64,000 nucleotides of DNA from Auanema rhodensis. Taxonomy: Eukaryota > Nematoda > Chromadorea > Rhabditida > Rhabditidae. Of the stretch, positions 1 to 9,388 are shown piece after piece. The stretch lies in contig OZ059894.1 in the NCBI GenBank assembly GCA_964057225.1, forward strand, positions 11,108,131 through 11,172,130, written 5' to 3'. The notes below the pieces were generated by a model that worked only from the letters and a program-made list of their open reading frames with translations, was not told the DNA's origin and did not search any database. Position 1 is the stretch's first letter. Each line of letters starts with the position of its first letter. Both the position numbers and the translations under genes were made by a program.

Positions 1-205
1 CAAAGTTTCCGAATATTTTATATATTTTTATACAATAATTAGGAGAAGGTTAATACAATGAAATCTCCCAACTTTACAGTGTTTGTATTGCTTACAGTAT
101 CTAGAACAACCACTCTTGTAATATTAGAGCACATATCAATCAACAACTTTTTCTAGTTATCAAAGCTTTTTTATTTTTTCAAGATATTTCAAATAAAATA
201 TAAAA
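1..205. repeat. Array spacer upstream of U2, partial
   Basis: This is the right-hand part of the U2 5' flanking spacer, continuing the repeat unit cut by the window start. It matches the same segment in all other units (for example 8706-8910). It ends in an A-rich run at 202-205, which on the minus strand is the T4 Pol III terminator of the next 5S gene. No gene is seen in it. Confidence 0.85.
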
Positions 206-323
206 GCTTACGACACCCGGGATTCCCAAGCCGTCTCCGATCCAAGTACTAACCGGGCCCAACGTTGCTTGACTTGCCAGATCGGACGGGATGGCGTACT
301 TTCAACGTGGTATGGTCGTAAGC
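206..323 (-). rRNA. 5S rRNA: 5S rRNA gene, type a
   Basis: This is the 5S RNA of the large ribosomal subunit, transcribed by RNA polymerase III from an internal promoter. Read on the minus strand it is 118 nt, starts GCTTACGACC and ends GTCGTAAGC, so the two ends pair to form helix I. The internal segments around nt 50-97 correspond to the box A, intermediate element and box C positions known for 5S genes. A TTTT run follows directly on the minus strand (202-205) and is a Pol III terminator. The sequence is closest, from general knowledge, to nematode 5S. It is the first of a pair; its partner is at 566-683 and the 242 bp between them holds only diverged duplicate flank, no gene. Confidence 0.96.
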
Positions 324-565
324 AATGTTATATTCTTCATTATCAGTTATATCACTCTAAATCTTGTTGTTAATAGTTAGGACCACAAAGAAAACAACAG
401 GAACAGTAACAAATGAAATGCCCAAACTTTACAGTGTTCGAGTTATTTACAGTATCTAAGACTACCTCTGTCGTGTTATTAGAGCAAACATTCGATTAAC
501 AACAACTTTTTTTTAGTTATCAAAGCTTTTTTATTTCTTCAAAAAATTTCAAATAAAATATAAAA

Positions 566-683
566 GCTTACGACACCCGGGATTCCCAAGCCGTCTCCGA
601 TCCAAGTACTAACCGGGCCCAACGTTGCTTGACTTGCCAGATCGGACGGGATGGCGTACTTTCAACGTGGTATGGTCGTAAGC
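566..683 (-). rRNA. 5S rRNA: 5S rRNA gene, type b
   Basis: Second 5S gene of the unit, identical in coding sequence to the copy at 206-323 although the flanks of the two 360-bp half-repeats have drifted clearly apart. That contrast points to selection or gene conversion acting on the 118-nt coding part. A T4 terminator follows on the minus strand. Confidence 0.96.
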
Positions 684-825
684 AATGTCATATTCTTCAT
701 TATCAGTTATATCACTCTAAATCTTGTTGTTAATAGATACGACCACAAAGAAAACAACAGGAACAGTAACAATAACAAAAAAAATTTTTTTTTCACCTAT
801 GTGTCTAAAGGTTAGCCATGTATCC

Positions 826-869
<44 letters not shown>

Positions 870-2049
870 ACAGTAAAAAGTCCAATCAAGAGAGAAATTT
901 TTTCAACACATAGTTGTTTTTTTTTTAAATATCATTGTTTTTCCTCATAACTCGGTTTAAACTCGTTCTAACCCGTTGAAATACGTCTAGAAAGTCTTTA
1001 TAACATGCATATGTATGATAGAACTTCATATTTATTGTAATAGAAAATTTTATTTTCAGACGTCTTGGTTAACAATGATATGTTTTACCCCCTTATAATT
1101 TTTATCATAATGTTCCTTATACGGAACGCTCAATGAAACTTGCTTCCAGAAAAATTTCTTTCTATTTTTTCTTCATATGTACGTAGATACTATAGAGAAC
1201 TATGATAGAAAACTTTAACATTCACGAAATCATCATTTCTCATTACGCTACGGAGGTTTAAAAAGCTGTGTTTTACCTTATAATAGACCGGAAAACCCTT
1301 GTGTTAAAACTGGACCGTTTTTACACATATAAAAATGTCCCGTATTCGGGACCCTAATGTAACTTTTGATTCCCTATATTTTTTTTCATGAAATTTACAA
1401 TCTACTGTAGAAAGAAGAATTATTTTTATAAAAACTGTAAATTTTTGAAAAATGAAAACAAAACGAAAACAAAAACAACTTTTTTTTGAACATTTTCTCA
1501 CACAAGGGTCCCCCCTTACCTACTTTTTTTCTCATTACTCGTTTCAACCTCATCCGATCACTCTGCAAACATGTTTAATCGTTCTAACTTGTTGAAATAC
1601 GTCTTAAAAGTCTAAACAACATGCATATGCATAATAGAAACCACCCGAATAGGCCCCCACGCACTAAACGAGATATATACATTACCAGTATAGTAATAGA
1701 ACACATATTGAAGATTAATTCGATAAGAACAATTTATTGACGTAGAGAATGTTTGTTCTGAAAAACTACAATATTAAACTATAAAAGTAACAAAAGCGTA
1801 GAGGCAGCAAAGACATGAATAAACATAAATGTAAATACAGAATTACCAGGTAGTACATAAGTATGACAAAAAATTATAAGAAAGCCATGAAAATAGAAGG
1901 TTTGTGAACAAATGAGAGGTACATCTTTGATCGTATAGTCATTTCTAAACCGTTCGTATGCTGCAGCATCGTCATAAGCGTCACTCAAGTTGAATTTCCA
2001 TGTGTACTACACGATTTTCATTCTTATTGTTACATTCTTTCCCTGAGGG
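684..2049. repeat. Array spacer between 5S pair and U2 3' end
   Basis: AT-rich spacer of the 2.46-kb unit. It holds a (TA)n tract at 829-867; a 60-bp diverged direct repeat at 964-1023 and 1581-1640; two small hairpins with equal 6-nt loops at 1112-1127 (GTTCC/GGAAC) and 1337-1352 (GTCCC/GGGAC); and from 1684 a fossil U2-insertion junction described separately. Short ORFs of 65-76 codons recur here in every unit but show low-complexity, AT-driven composition and no recognisable domain, so I do not call them genes. Just past the U2 end, a TTCCCT-AGGGAA hairpin lies at about 2037-2051. Confidence 0.85.
1684..2040 (-). mobile_element. Fossil U2-inserted element junction inside the spacer
   Basis: Positions 1694-1733 are a degenerate copy of the U2 target (compare 43533-43572), with a handful of changes. 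To its right, reading outwards, is TTTATTGA, 7 nt, AATGTT (1733-1753), the same 3' terminus as the 784-bp element at 43573. To its left is ACCAGTATAG (1684-1693), identical to the first ten bases of that element's 5' end at 44347-44356. So the segment looks like the 3' tail of one element, one target copy, then the 5' end of a second element in tandem. The extent to 2040 is a guess. Equivalent fossils start near 7920, 10374, 12845, 33101, 35573, 38078, 43059, 46360, 49263, 60130 and 62950. Confidence 0.65.
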
Positions 2050-2196
2050 AATGGGCCGTTCCCGCCAGCAGTGCAAGAGCGGGTCGACCCGTGAGGTGGA
2101 GCTAGCAAGCCAGCATCTACCTCAAGTCTCAAAAATCGGTTAACCTTATTGTGAACCAATGGAACACATATCGAAGGTTAATTCGATAAGAACGAT
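2050..2196 (-). pseudogene. U2: U2 snRNA gene, 3' part, split by Utopia copy 1
   Basis: Contains the Sm site (ATTTTTGAG on the minus strand), stem-loops III and IV and the 3' end. It is cut from the 5' part (5933-6026) by a 3.7-kb insertion. The last 57 bases (2140-2196) are the left target duplication. The mature 3' end is approximate. Confidence 0.9.
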
Positions 2197-5100
2197 GGTT
2201 TATTGAATAAATAATGTTATGATACAATAAATAACCAATAAAAAAGAGCCCAGAATCGGGGAGACGGTATTACCAGTACAACTTAAAACAGCAAGTGATT
2301 AAAAAGTACAAAATAAAACACATTACCAACAGAGGCTAAAACGACTCAAGAGTCGGGGGAGTGGGTTAAAAAAAGTAATGAATAACAAAAAAATGAATAA
2401 TAAAGCAGAACAGTGAAAAGTAAATATCAAGTGCCGCTATGATCAAACAATTTGAGTGCCTACGGCAATGGTGTTAAAAATAAACAACAAAATACATGTA
2501 CCAATGAAGGTCAGAAGGAAAGAGAAAAAAAAAAAAAAAAAAAAAAAGACCAAAATAAGTAATACAAAAAGTAAACACATTACAATCGAATCACAAACAA
2601 GTCAATGGATAATTTCTTCTTCATACTGCCTTACACCAGAAACATGTTCCACGTAGATATTCCTGGCCCACTTGATGGTATCGGCGACGATGAGCTTCTC
2701 CATTAGCCGGTTGTAGTGGCTGCTGATCTTGAGTGATCGGAGGGCTTGTCCGTTGAGCGGGTCCATAGTTCCAAGCGTTCCTACGACATACGCTTCTACA
2801 CTAGTCTTATAACCAAGACATTGGTATTGGCTGGCTATGTCAGCATATTTCCTCTCCTTTATCATACGCGCGGCTATCATGGCTTGTCGGCGGTTTTCAT
2901 AGCTCACTGTAACATCAACGATACTACAGTGTTTTGCGTCATGATCGACCACTACTATGTCAGGTCGGAGTGTACTATTAATGCCAGGAAGTGGCTGGTT
3001 AGTGTAAACTTCTCCGTTTTTAGGCTCTGGCAGGGCTTTGATAAGACGGTCCACGATGTTGTTGTGGCGGAGTTGGATTGCTCTCGTGTGAAAGTGGCAG
3101 TGTCCAAGAACATGTGCAGCAGTTTCGTTGGGGTAACTACACCTGCGGCACTGTTTGTTTCCTTCTCCGTGTCTTCTACAGCCATTGAGCTGGAGAGTAT
3201 TAAGTCGAGCCTTGTGGATGAATCGCCAATCAGCAAACCGTATGAAATCTCCCTTCGCCATAAAGTGATTGGACGCTTTGTTGAGCATTGTGACATCAAA
3301 GACTTTCCCTTGATCCGGTTTTTGAAGAAGGATCCGAAGGTCTTTCAGCCATAATGCACGTCGCAGGCTTCTGTGGCATAGTGAAGGTGTTAACAGTTGG
3401 TTGTTTAGATTGAGTTCTAAACCACTTTCGAGGCATGTCCAGTTAGCGTTGATGAGTTTCTTGAGTTGACGCATCGCTACTCTTACTCTAGTCCAGATGG
3501 AGGAAACATCAGATGTTTCGGTGTCGAAAATGCCATCAACGGAACCGTTGTAATATGCAGCTGTCTCATCGTTACTGGCTTGACGTTTAATCCTTTTTGA
3601 TGCTACTTTTTTTGAGTCTTGATGCGCAATATCAGCTACTACAAGATCAGATGACTTCAAAAGTTGGTAGGCATGAGTGACTTCACAGACGTCTGACAGG
3701 TGTTGGAGTCGAGAGAGACCAAGTCCGCCGTAGTTAGTTGGCAGGTAGATTGGTTCAGCACTGGCGTTTGGAGGATAGTGCATCCATCTACGGGCACAGC
3801 GTTTGAGTTCTTTGTCAAAGGCGACCAGTTTACTCTTTGGGACGTGGCCATTCGTCATATGAAAATTAAGGCAGGGCATCAGGAAGGTGCGTACTGCGTC
3901 AGCTTTCTGCCATTCAGCAAGTAAGGATTTGTCAATTTTTTCCAAGTGTTGACTCATAATATTCACTGTTGGAACCGCAGACTTATGTAAATGCATTCCA
4001 GTAGGGATTCCCAGGTGGGAGTAGCTGTCGAATTTGCTGAGAGCGGGTAGAGAGGAGCTCTGTAGCATGTATGAGGCTGTTGATATTTTCCCTTTGTCGA
4101 TCGTCAAGGTGGCGCATTTCGCTGGTTTGAAGGTCAAGCCTGTGAAATTAGCCGCATTTGATGCTGCGTCCAACATTTTCTGTAGATCTTCTGATGATGA
4201 GGAGATCAGGGCAAGGTCATCGGCGTACGCTAGCACAGCGATGTTGTGGTTGTGTAGCTTATAGCCAGTAGAGGATTCCAAGATGGTTTTAATTAGAGGT
4301 TCAATGGCAAGGTTGAACAGGATCGGAGATAGTGGGGATCCTTGTAACACACCTGCATGAACTGGAATGGTCGATGTGAGTCCGGAGCCTGTCTGGATTC
4401 TTGTAGAGGCATCTGTGTATAGAGCTCGTACTCGGGATATTGAGGCTTCAGCCACTCCTGACCATCTTAGAACGTCTAGCAGAGTTTCGTGTGGCAGCGA
4501 TCCAAAAGCGTTTGCGAGATCAAGCCAAGCAATTGCAATTTTCTCACGTTTACGTTTAGCGTCCGCAATGGTACTTTGCAACATAAAGTTGTGTTCCATG
4601 CATCCAGCTTTGGCCACAAAGCCCTTTTGGGAGGGAGAAAGTCTTTTTTCTGCTCTTGCCCATGTTAGCAGTCGATGCGTAAGACAAGCTGAGTACGTCT
4701 TACCAATTGTGCACGAAAGTGCTATTGGTCGCCAGTTGTTAATGTCAGCTTTATCACCTTTCTTATGGATGAGGACGGTGGTCGACTCTTTCCAGGAAAA
4801 AGGGATGTGTCCTAGCTTGTGTACGGTGTTAAATATCGCTGCTAATATGTGACCTCCTTGGTCAAATTTCTTCCAGTGCGAGTATCGAAGTCCATCAGCT
4901 CCTGGAGCCGTATCGCTGCAACGTCGTATGCGTTCCCAGACTTCCAAAGGGGTGAAAACACCTTCTAATGGGTCGGTACTAGCTGGCAAATCCGGTCTGG
5001 TGACTGTGATGGGGAGGGCTGGGCCTTGACTGCTGTGAACAGAAAGGAAATGTTTTTCAACCTCTGCAGATGGTATGGTGCAGGTTTCACTTTGTTCTCC

Positions 5101-5932
5101 GAGCAGTTGTCGAAAGGCTTTCTTCTTGTTGGCCCTCCAGAGCTTCTGGAGCTTCATCGCCTGGGTTTTTTGGTCTTCCTCAGGTTGTGTGTGTGGTCGG
5201 CGCCTTTGTCGGAAGTTGGGAACTTTGATCATAATGTCAAGAGACTTTCTGATTGCGTCTACCAACTCTTCCAGGACCTGCTCGAGCTCACTTTTGCACA
5301 CAACCTTTTTAATTCTATCCACCCAAGTATTTTCAGAGTTTCTATTCGGATCAGGGTCGGCAAAAGATGGTTCTGTACTCGGAACCCTGATCTCGTTGAA
5401 TATTTCACTCTCTCGCGGAAGGGGGGAAACTTCGGCCTCTGGGGACAAGTCCAGAATTGGGGCCTCAAACAAGCGTACCGTTGATGGAGATCCTTGTTCC
5501 TGTCCACTGGATGATGTTTCCTCCATTGTACGCTCCTCCACGGGCGGGGTGGTCGTCCTTGTGCCTGGTGGGCGGGTGTTCCTGATCCTCCGCAATATAG
5601 GGCGGGAACTGGGCTCTCTCGGAGATAGAGGTGAGATCACCACAGTTTCCTCTATGATGCGGAGGCATCCTTCAGCTTTTTTCTGATGGCTTTTAACGGC
5701 CTTCAGATTGCTGGTGAGGCCACAGGCACGGCACTCAAATTCTACTCCGACCTCATGTTCTCTCCGAAGATGGCGGACGAGACCATTGTGGTCTGAGTAG
5801 GATCGCGGAATAGGAGCGCAGATTGAACAAGAAAAAGGCCTCTGAAGAGGCACCTTTAGCTTGTAAAGCCCTTGCTCCATCTCTAGCAGATCTAAAGACT
5901 TACGTAGTACAGTTGCAATATCGATTTAGCCA
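2197..5932 (-). mobile_element. Utopia-type non-LTR retrotransposon, copy 1, full length
   Basis: A 3736-bp element in the same orientation as U2, flanked by a 57-bp target duplication (2140-2196 and 5933-5989). It has a 52-nt 5' UTR, one long ORF and a 405-nt 3' UTR containing an A-rich run (2526-2547), a palindrome CGACTC-AA-GAGTCG near 2342-2355 and the 3' terminus AACATT-N6-TCAATAAA. There is no poly(A) tail. Insertion in U2 with an RLE-type ORF identifies the U2-specific lineage named Utopia; Keno, the other known U2-targeting family, carries an APE endonuclease instead. This copy ends AAACC while the others end AAACCAT. Confidence 0.9.
2602..5880 (-). CDS. Utopia ORF protein: zinc finger, reverse transcriptase, restriction-like endonuclease
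   Basis: A 1092-aa protein expected to bind U2 DNA, nick it and copy element RNA at the nick (target-primed reverse transcription). Domains in order: a C2H2 finger (CSIC ... HLRREH, about residues 17-44) followed by a CRAC...H...C finger (about 51-73); a charged, proline-rich linker; an RT domain (about 330-640) with WRPIAL, GVLQGSPLSP and the catalytic YADD near residue 553; a CCHC knuckle C-x2-C-x8-H-x4-C near 907-925; and an endonuclease signature RPDIVVVD...DVTV near 968-988. This domain order is that of RLE-bearing non-LTR elements. The start is the first ATG, 52 nt inside the element end. Transcription could borrow the U2 promoter, since the element lies downstream in the same sense; that is inference. 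Private changes include I for V right after YADD. Confidence 0.93.
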   Translation of the reverse strand: MEQGLYKLKVPLQRPFSCSICAPIPRSYSDHNGLVRHLRREHEVGVEFECRACGLTSNLKAVKSHQKKAEGCLRIIEETVVISPLSPREPSSRPILRRIRNTRPPGTRTTTPPVEERTMEETSSSGQEQGSPSTVRLFEAPILDLSPEAEVSPLPRESEIFNEIRVPSTEPSFADPDPNRNSENTWVDRIKKVVCKSELEQVLEELVDAIRKSLDIMIKVPNFRQRRRPHTQPEEDQKTQAMKLQKLWRANKKKAFRQLLGEQSETCTIPSAEVEKHFLSVHSSQGPALPITVTRPDLPASTDPLEGVFTPLEVWERIRRCSDTAPGADGLRYSHWKKFDQGGHILAAIFNTVHKLGHIPFSWKESTTVLIHKKGDKADINNWRPIALSCTIGKTYSACLTHRLLTWARAEKRLSPSQKGFVAKAGCMEHNFMLQSTIADAKRKREKIAIAWLDLANAFGSLPHETLLDVLRWSGVAEASISRVRALYTDASTRIQTGSGLTSTIPVHAGVLQGSPLSPILFNLAIEPLIKTILESSTGYKLHNHNIAVLAYADDLALISSSSEDLQKMLDAASNAANFTGLTFKPAKCATLTIDKGKISTASYMLQSSSLPALSKFDSYSHLGIPTGMHLHKSAVPTVNIMSQHLEKIDKSLLAEWQKADAVRTFLMPCLNFHMTNGHVPKSKLVAFDKELKRCARRWMHYPPNASAEPIYLPTNYGGLGLSRLQHLSDVCEVTHAYQLLKSSDLVVADIAHQDSKKVASKRIKRQASNDETAAYYNGSVDGIFDTETSDVSSIWTRVRVAMRQLKKLINANWTCLESGLELNLNNQLLTPSLCHRSLRRALWLKDLRILLQKPDQGKVFDVTMLNKASNHFMAKGDFIRFADWRFIHKARLNTLQLNGCRRHGEGNKQCRRCSYPNETAAHVLGHCHFHTRAIQLRHNNIVDRLIKALPEPKNGEVYTNQPLPGINSTLRPDIVVVDHDAKHCSIVDVTVSYENRRQAMIAARMIKERKYADIASQYQCLGYKTSVEAYVVGTLGTMDPLNGQALRSLKISSHYNRLMEKLIVADTIKWARNIYVEHVSGVRQYEEEIIH

Positions 5933-6026
5933 TTAACCTTATTGTGAACCAATGGAACACATATCGAAGGTTAATTCGATAAGAACGATTACTACACTTT
6001 GATCTTAGCCAAAAGGCCGAGAAGCG
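5933..6026 (-). pseudogene. U2: U2 snRNA gene, 5' part, with promoter-side deletion
   Basis: Holds stem I and the branch-site recognition sequence GTGTAGTA, then the right-hand target duplication (5933-5989). Compared with intact units it has lost 34 bp at the transcription start: the final AT of the U2 start and 32 bp of 5' flank are gone, joining GAAGCG directly to CAAATG. Confidence 0.88.
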
Positions 6027-6437
6027 CAAATGTATCGTCCTTGTTACGAGTGCACTCTCTCATTTGAATATAAAAGTGTGGTTTGACAATCTTGACTGTA
6101 CAGGTCATAAATGGCTCATATAAACTGTGGATTTACTCAACTTTTGGACTTATTTTTTTCTTATTCGAAGCGCTGCACTTTTTTCTATTCTTTTTATTCA
6201 AATACTTGTATATAGTTTTATATGTACGGTTGCAAAGTTTCCGAATATTTTATATATTTTTATACAATAATTAGGAGAAGGTTAATACAATGAAATCTCC
6301 CAACTTTACAGTGTTTGTATTGCTTACAGTATCTAGAACAACCACTCTTGTAATATTAGAGCACATATCAATCAACAACTTTTTCTAGTTATCAAAGCTT
6401 TTTTATTTCTTCAAGATATTTCAAATAAAATATAAAA
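6027..6437. repeat. Spacer upstream of U2, 34-bp deletion variant
   Basis: U2 5' flank shortened by the deletion described for 5933-6026; otherwise like 8468-8910, apart from a C for A near 6040. No gene seen. Confidence 0.85.
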
Positions 6438-6555
6438 GCTTACGACACCCGGGATTCCCAAGCCGTCTCCGATCCAAGTACTAACCGGGCCCAACGTTGC
6501 TTGACTTGCCAGATCGGACGGGATGGCGTACTTTCAACGTGGTATGGTCGTAAGC
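6438..6555 (-). rRNA. 5S rRNA: 5S rRNA gene, type a
   Basis: Same 118-nt sequence as the copy at 206-323, with the T4 terminator next to it. Confidence 0.96.
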
Positions 6556-6797
6556 AATGTTATATTCTTCATTATCAGTTATATCACTCTAAATCTTGTT
6601 GTTAATAGTTAGGACCACAAAGAAAACAACAGGAACAGTAACAAATGAAATGCCCAAACTTTACAGTGTTCGAGTTATTTACAGTATCTAAGACTACCTC
6701 TGTCGTGTTATTAGAGCAAACATTCGATTAACAACAACTTTTTTTTAGTTATCAAAGCTTTTTTATTTCTTCAAAAAATTTCAAATAAAATATAAAA

Positions 6798-6915
6798 GCT
6801 TACGACACCCGGGATTCCCAAGCCGTCTCCGATCCAAGTACTAACCGGGCCCAACGTTGCTTGACTTGCCAGATCGGACGGGATGGCGTACTTTCAACGT
6901 GGTATGGTCGTAAGC
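6798..6915 (-). rRNA. 5S rRNA: 5S rRNA gene, type b
   Basis: Same 118-nt sequence, 360 bp from its type a partner. Confidence 0.96.
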
Positions 6916-7057
6916 AATGTCATATTCTTCATTATCAGTTATATCACTCTAAATCTTGTTGTTAATAGATACGACCACAAAGAAAACAACAGGAACAGTA
7001 ACAATAACAAAAAAAATTTTTTTTTCACCTATGTGTCTAAAGGTTAGCCATGTATCC

Positions 7058-7101
<44 letters not shown>

Positions 7102-8281
7102 ACAGTAAAAAGTCCAATCAAGAGAGAAATTTTTTCAACACATAGTTGTTTTTTTTTTAAATATCATTGTTTTTCCTCATAACTCGGTTTAAACTCGTTC
7201 TAACCCGTTGAAATACGTCTAGAAAGTCTTTATAACATGCATATGTATGATAGAACTTCATATTTATTGTAATAGAAAATTTTATTTTCAGACGTCTTGG
7301 TTAACAATGATATGTTTTACCCCCTTATAATTTTTATCATAATGTTCCTTATACGGAACGCTCAATGAAACTTGCTTCCAGAAAAATTTCTTTCTATTTT
7401 TTCTTCATATGTACGTAGATACTATAGAGAACTATGATAGAAAACTTTAACATTCACGAAATCATCATTTCTCATTACGCTACGGAGGTTTAAAAAGCTG
7501 TGTTTTACCTTATAATAGACCGGAAAACCCTTGTGTTAAAACTGGACCGTTTTTACACATATAAAAATGTCCCGTATTCGGGACCCTAATGTAACTTTTG
7601 ATTCCCTATATTTTTTTTCATGAAATTTACAATCTACTGTAGAAAGAAGAATTATTTTTATAAAAACTGTAAATTTTTGAAAAATGAAAACAAAACGAAA
7701 ACAAAAACAACTTTTTTTTGAACATTTTCTCACACAAGGGTCCCCCCTTACCTACTTTTTTTCTCATTACTCGTTTCAACCTCATCCGATCACTCTGCAA
7801 ACATGTTTAATCGTTCTAACTTGTTGAAATACGTCTTAAAAGTCTAAACAACATGCATATGCATAATAGAAACCACCCGAATAGGCCCCCACGCACTAAA
7901 CGAGATATATACATTACCAGTATAGTAATAGAACACATATTGAAGATTAATTCCATAAGAACAATTTATTGACGTAGAGAATGTTTGTTCCGAAAAACTA
8001 CAATATTAAACTATAAAAGTAACAAAAGCGTAGAGGCAGCAAAGACATGAATAAACATAAATGTAAATACAGAATTACCAGGTAGTACATAAGTATGACA
8101 AAAAATTATAAGAAAGCCATGAAAATAGAAGGTTTGTGAACAAATGAGAGGTACATCTTTGATCGTATAGTCATTTCTAAACCGTTCGTATGCTGCAGCA
8201 TCGTCATAAGCGTCACTCAAGTTGAATTTCCATGTGTACTACACGATTTTCATTCTTATTGTTACATTCTTTCCCTGAGGG
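6916..8281. repeat. Array spacer between 5S pair and U2 3' end
   Basis: As the spacer at 684-2049; TA tract at 7061-7099, fossil U2-target from about 7926. One base of the fossil target differs (ATTCCATAAG). No gene seen. Confidence 0.85.
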
Positions 8282-8467
8282 AATGGGCCGTTCCCGCCAG
8301 CAGTGCAAGAGCGGGTCGACCCGTGAGGTGGAGCTAGCAAGCCAGCATCTACCTCAAGTCTCAAAAATCGGTTAACCTTATTGTGAACCAATGGAACACA
8401 TATCGAAGGTTAATTCGATAAGAACGATTACTACACTTTGATCTTAGCCAAAAGGCCGAGAAGCGAT
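8282..8467 (-). ncRNA. U2: U2 snRNA gene, uninterrupted
   Basis: U2 is the spliceosomal RNA that pairs with the intron branch site. On the minus strand the gene begins ATCGCTTCTCGGCC, as U2 does in animals, and contains TTTTGGCTAAGATCAAAGTGTAGTA with the branch-recognition GTAGTA. Stem IIa/IIb sequences follow, then the Sm site ATTTTTGAG and stem-loops III and IV; loop IV has TTGCACTGCTGG. The 3' end at 8282 gives 186 nt, the usual U2 size, but is placed by structure and may be off by several bases. The 5' flank is conserved among units and should hold the snRNA promoter element. Confidence 0.95.
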
Positions 8468-8910
8468 ACAGCATAGCCATGAGTATCAAAGACATCAAGC
8501 AAATGTATCGTACTTGTTACGAGTGCACTCTCTCATTTGAATATAAAAGTGTGGTTTGACAATCTTGACTGTACAGGTCATAAATGGCTCATATAAACTG
8601 TGGATTTACTCAACTTTTGGACTTATTTTTTTCTTATTCGAAGCGCTGCACTTTTTTCTATTCTTTTTATTCAAATACTTGTATATAGTTTTATATGTAC
8701 GGTTGCAAAGTTTCCGAATATTTTATATATTTTTATACAATAATTAGGAGAAGGTTAATACAATGAAATCTCCCAACTTTACAGTGTTTGTATTGCTTAC
8801 AGTATCTAGAACAACCACTCTTGTAATATTAGAGCACATATCAATCAACAACTTTTTCTAGTTATCAAAGCTTTTTTATTTCTTCAAGATATTTCAAATA
8901 AAATATAAAA
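8468..8910. repeat. Spacer upstream of U2 (promoter side)
   Basis: 443 bp between the U2 start and the next type a 5S gene. On the minus strand it is the U2 5' flank; an snRNA proximal promoter element is expected about 50-70 nt upstream, near 8515-8540, where the palindrome GAGTGCACTC lies, but I cannot assign it from sequence alone. No protein gene is convincing here. Confidence 0.75.
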
Positions 8911-9028
8911 GCTTACGACACCCGGGATTCCCAAGCCGTCTCCGATCCAAGTACTAACCGGGCCCAACGTTGCTTGACTTGCCAGATCGGACGGGATGGC
9001 GTACTTTCAACGTGGTATGGTCGTAAGC
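8911..9028 (-). rRNA. 5S rRNA: 5S rRNA gene, type a
   Basis: Same 118-nt sequence as the copy at 206-323. Confidence 0.96.
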
Positions 9029-9270
9029 AATGTTATATTCTTCATTATCAGTTATATCACTCTAAATCTTGTTGTTAATAGTTAGGACCACAAAGAAAAC
9101 AACAGGAACAGTAACAAATGAAATGCCCAAACTTTACAGTGTTCGAGTTATTTACAGTATCTAAGACTACCTCTGTCGTGTTATTAGAGCAAACATTCGA
9201 TTAACAACAACTTTTTTTTAGTTATCAAAGCTTTTTTATTTCTTCAAAAAATTTCAAATAAAATATAAAA

Positions 9271-9388
9271 GCTTACGACACCCGGGATTCCCAAGCCGTC
9301 TCCGATCCAAGTACTAACCGGGCCCAACGTTGCTTGACTTGCCAGATCGGACGGGATGGCGTACTTTCAACGTGGTATGGTCGTAAGC
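9271..9388 (-). rRNA. 5S rRNA: 5S rRNA gene, type b
   Basis: Same 118-nt sequence, with diverged flank. Confidence 0.96.

Noticed and set aside
206..683. CRISPR-like array formed by regularly repeated segments
   Set aside because: The repeats are 5S genes of 118 nt in a eukaryotic rDNA-like array; spacing and content do not fit CRISPR.
1437..1447. AAATTTTTGA as an Sm site of a spliced-leader RNA gene
   Set aside because: No SL-like exon with a GT donor and no flanking stem-loops at the right distance. I also found no nematode SL1-like sequence on either strand in the window.
1304..1988. Recurring 65-aa and 69-aa minus-strand ORFs in every spacer
   Set aside because: They recur only because the unit is repeated. 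Composition is low-complexity and AT-driven, no domain is visible, and the 69-aa ORF lies across the fossil element region. The N-terminal part of the 69-aa ORF looks somewhat coding-like and may be ORF debris, but that is not enough to call a gene.
2746..5686. Large plus-strand ORFs opposite the Utopia gene (up to 203 aa)
   Set aside because: Shadows of the conserved 1092-codon minus-strand ORF; no domains and conserved only through the true frame.
5921..5932. Utopia 5' end TGGCTAAATCG resembling TTGGCTAAGATC in U2
   Set aside because: Only seven bases match and it is not at the target site, so it is probably chance.
2197..5932. Assignment of the U2-inserted element to Keno or R2
   Set aside because: Keno encodes an APE endonuclease and R2 targets 28S rDNA; this ORF has a C-terminal RLE domain and sits in U2.
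6083..6274. Recurring 63-aa plus-strand ORF upstream of U2
   Set aside because: It needs a TTG start, is dominated by Phe, Leu and Tyr, and overlaps the U2 promoter side on the opposite strand.
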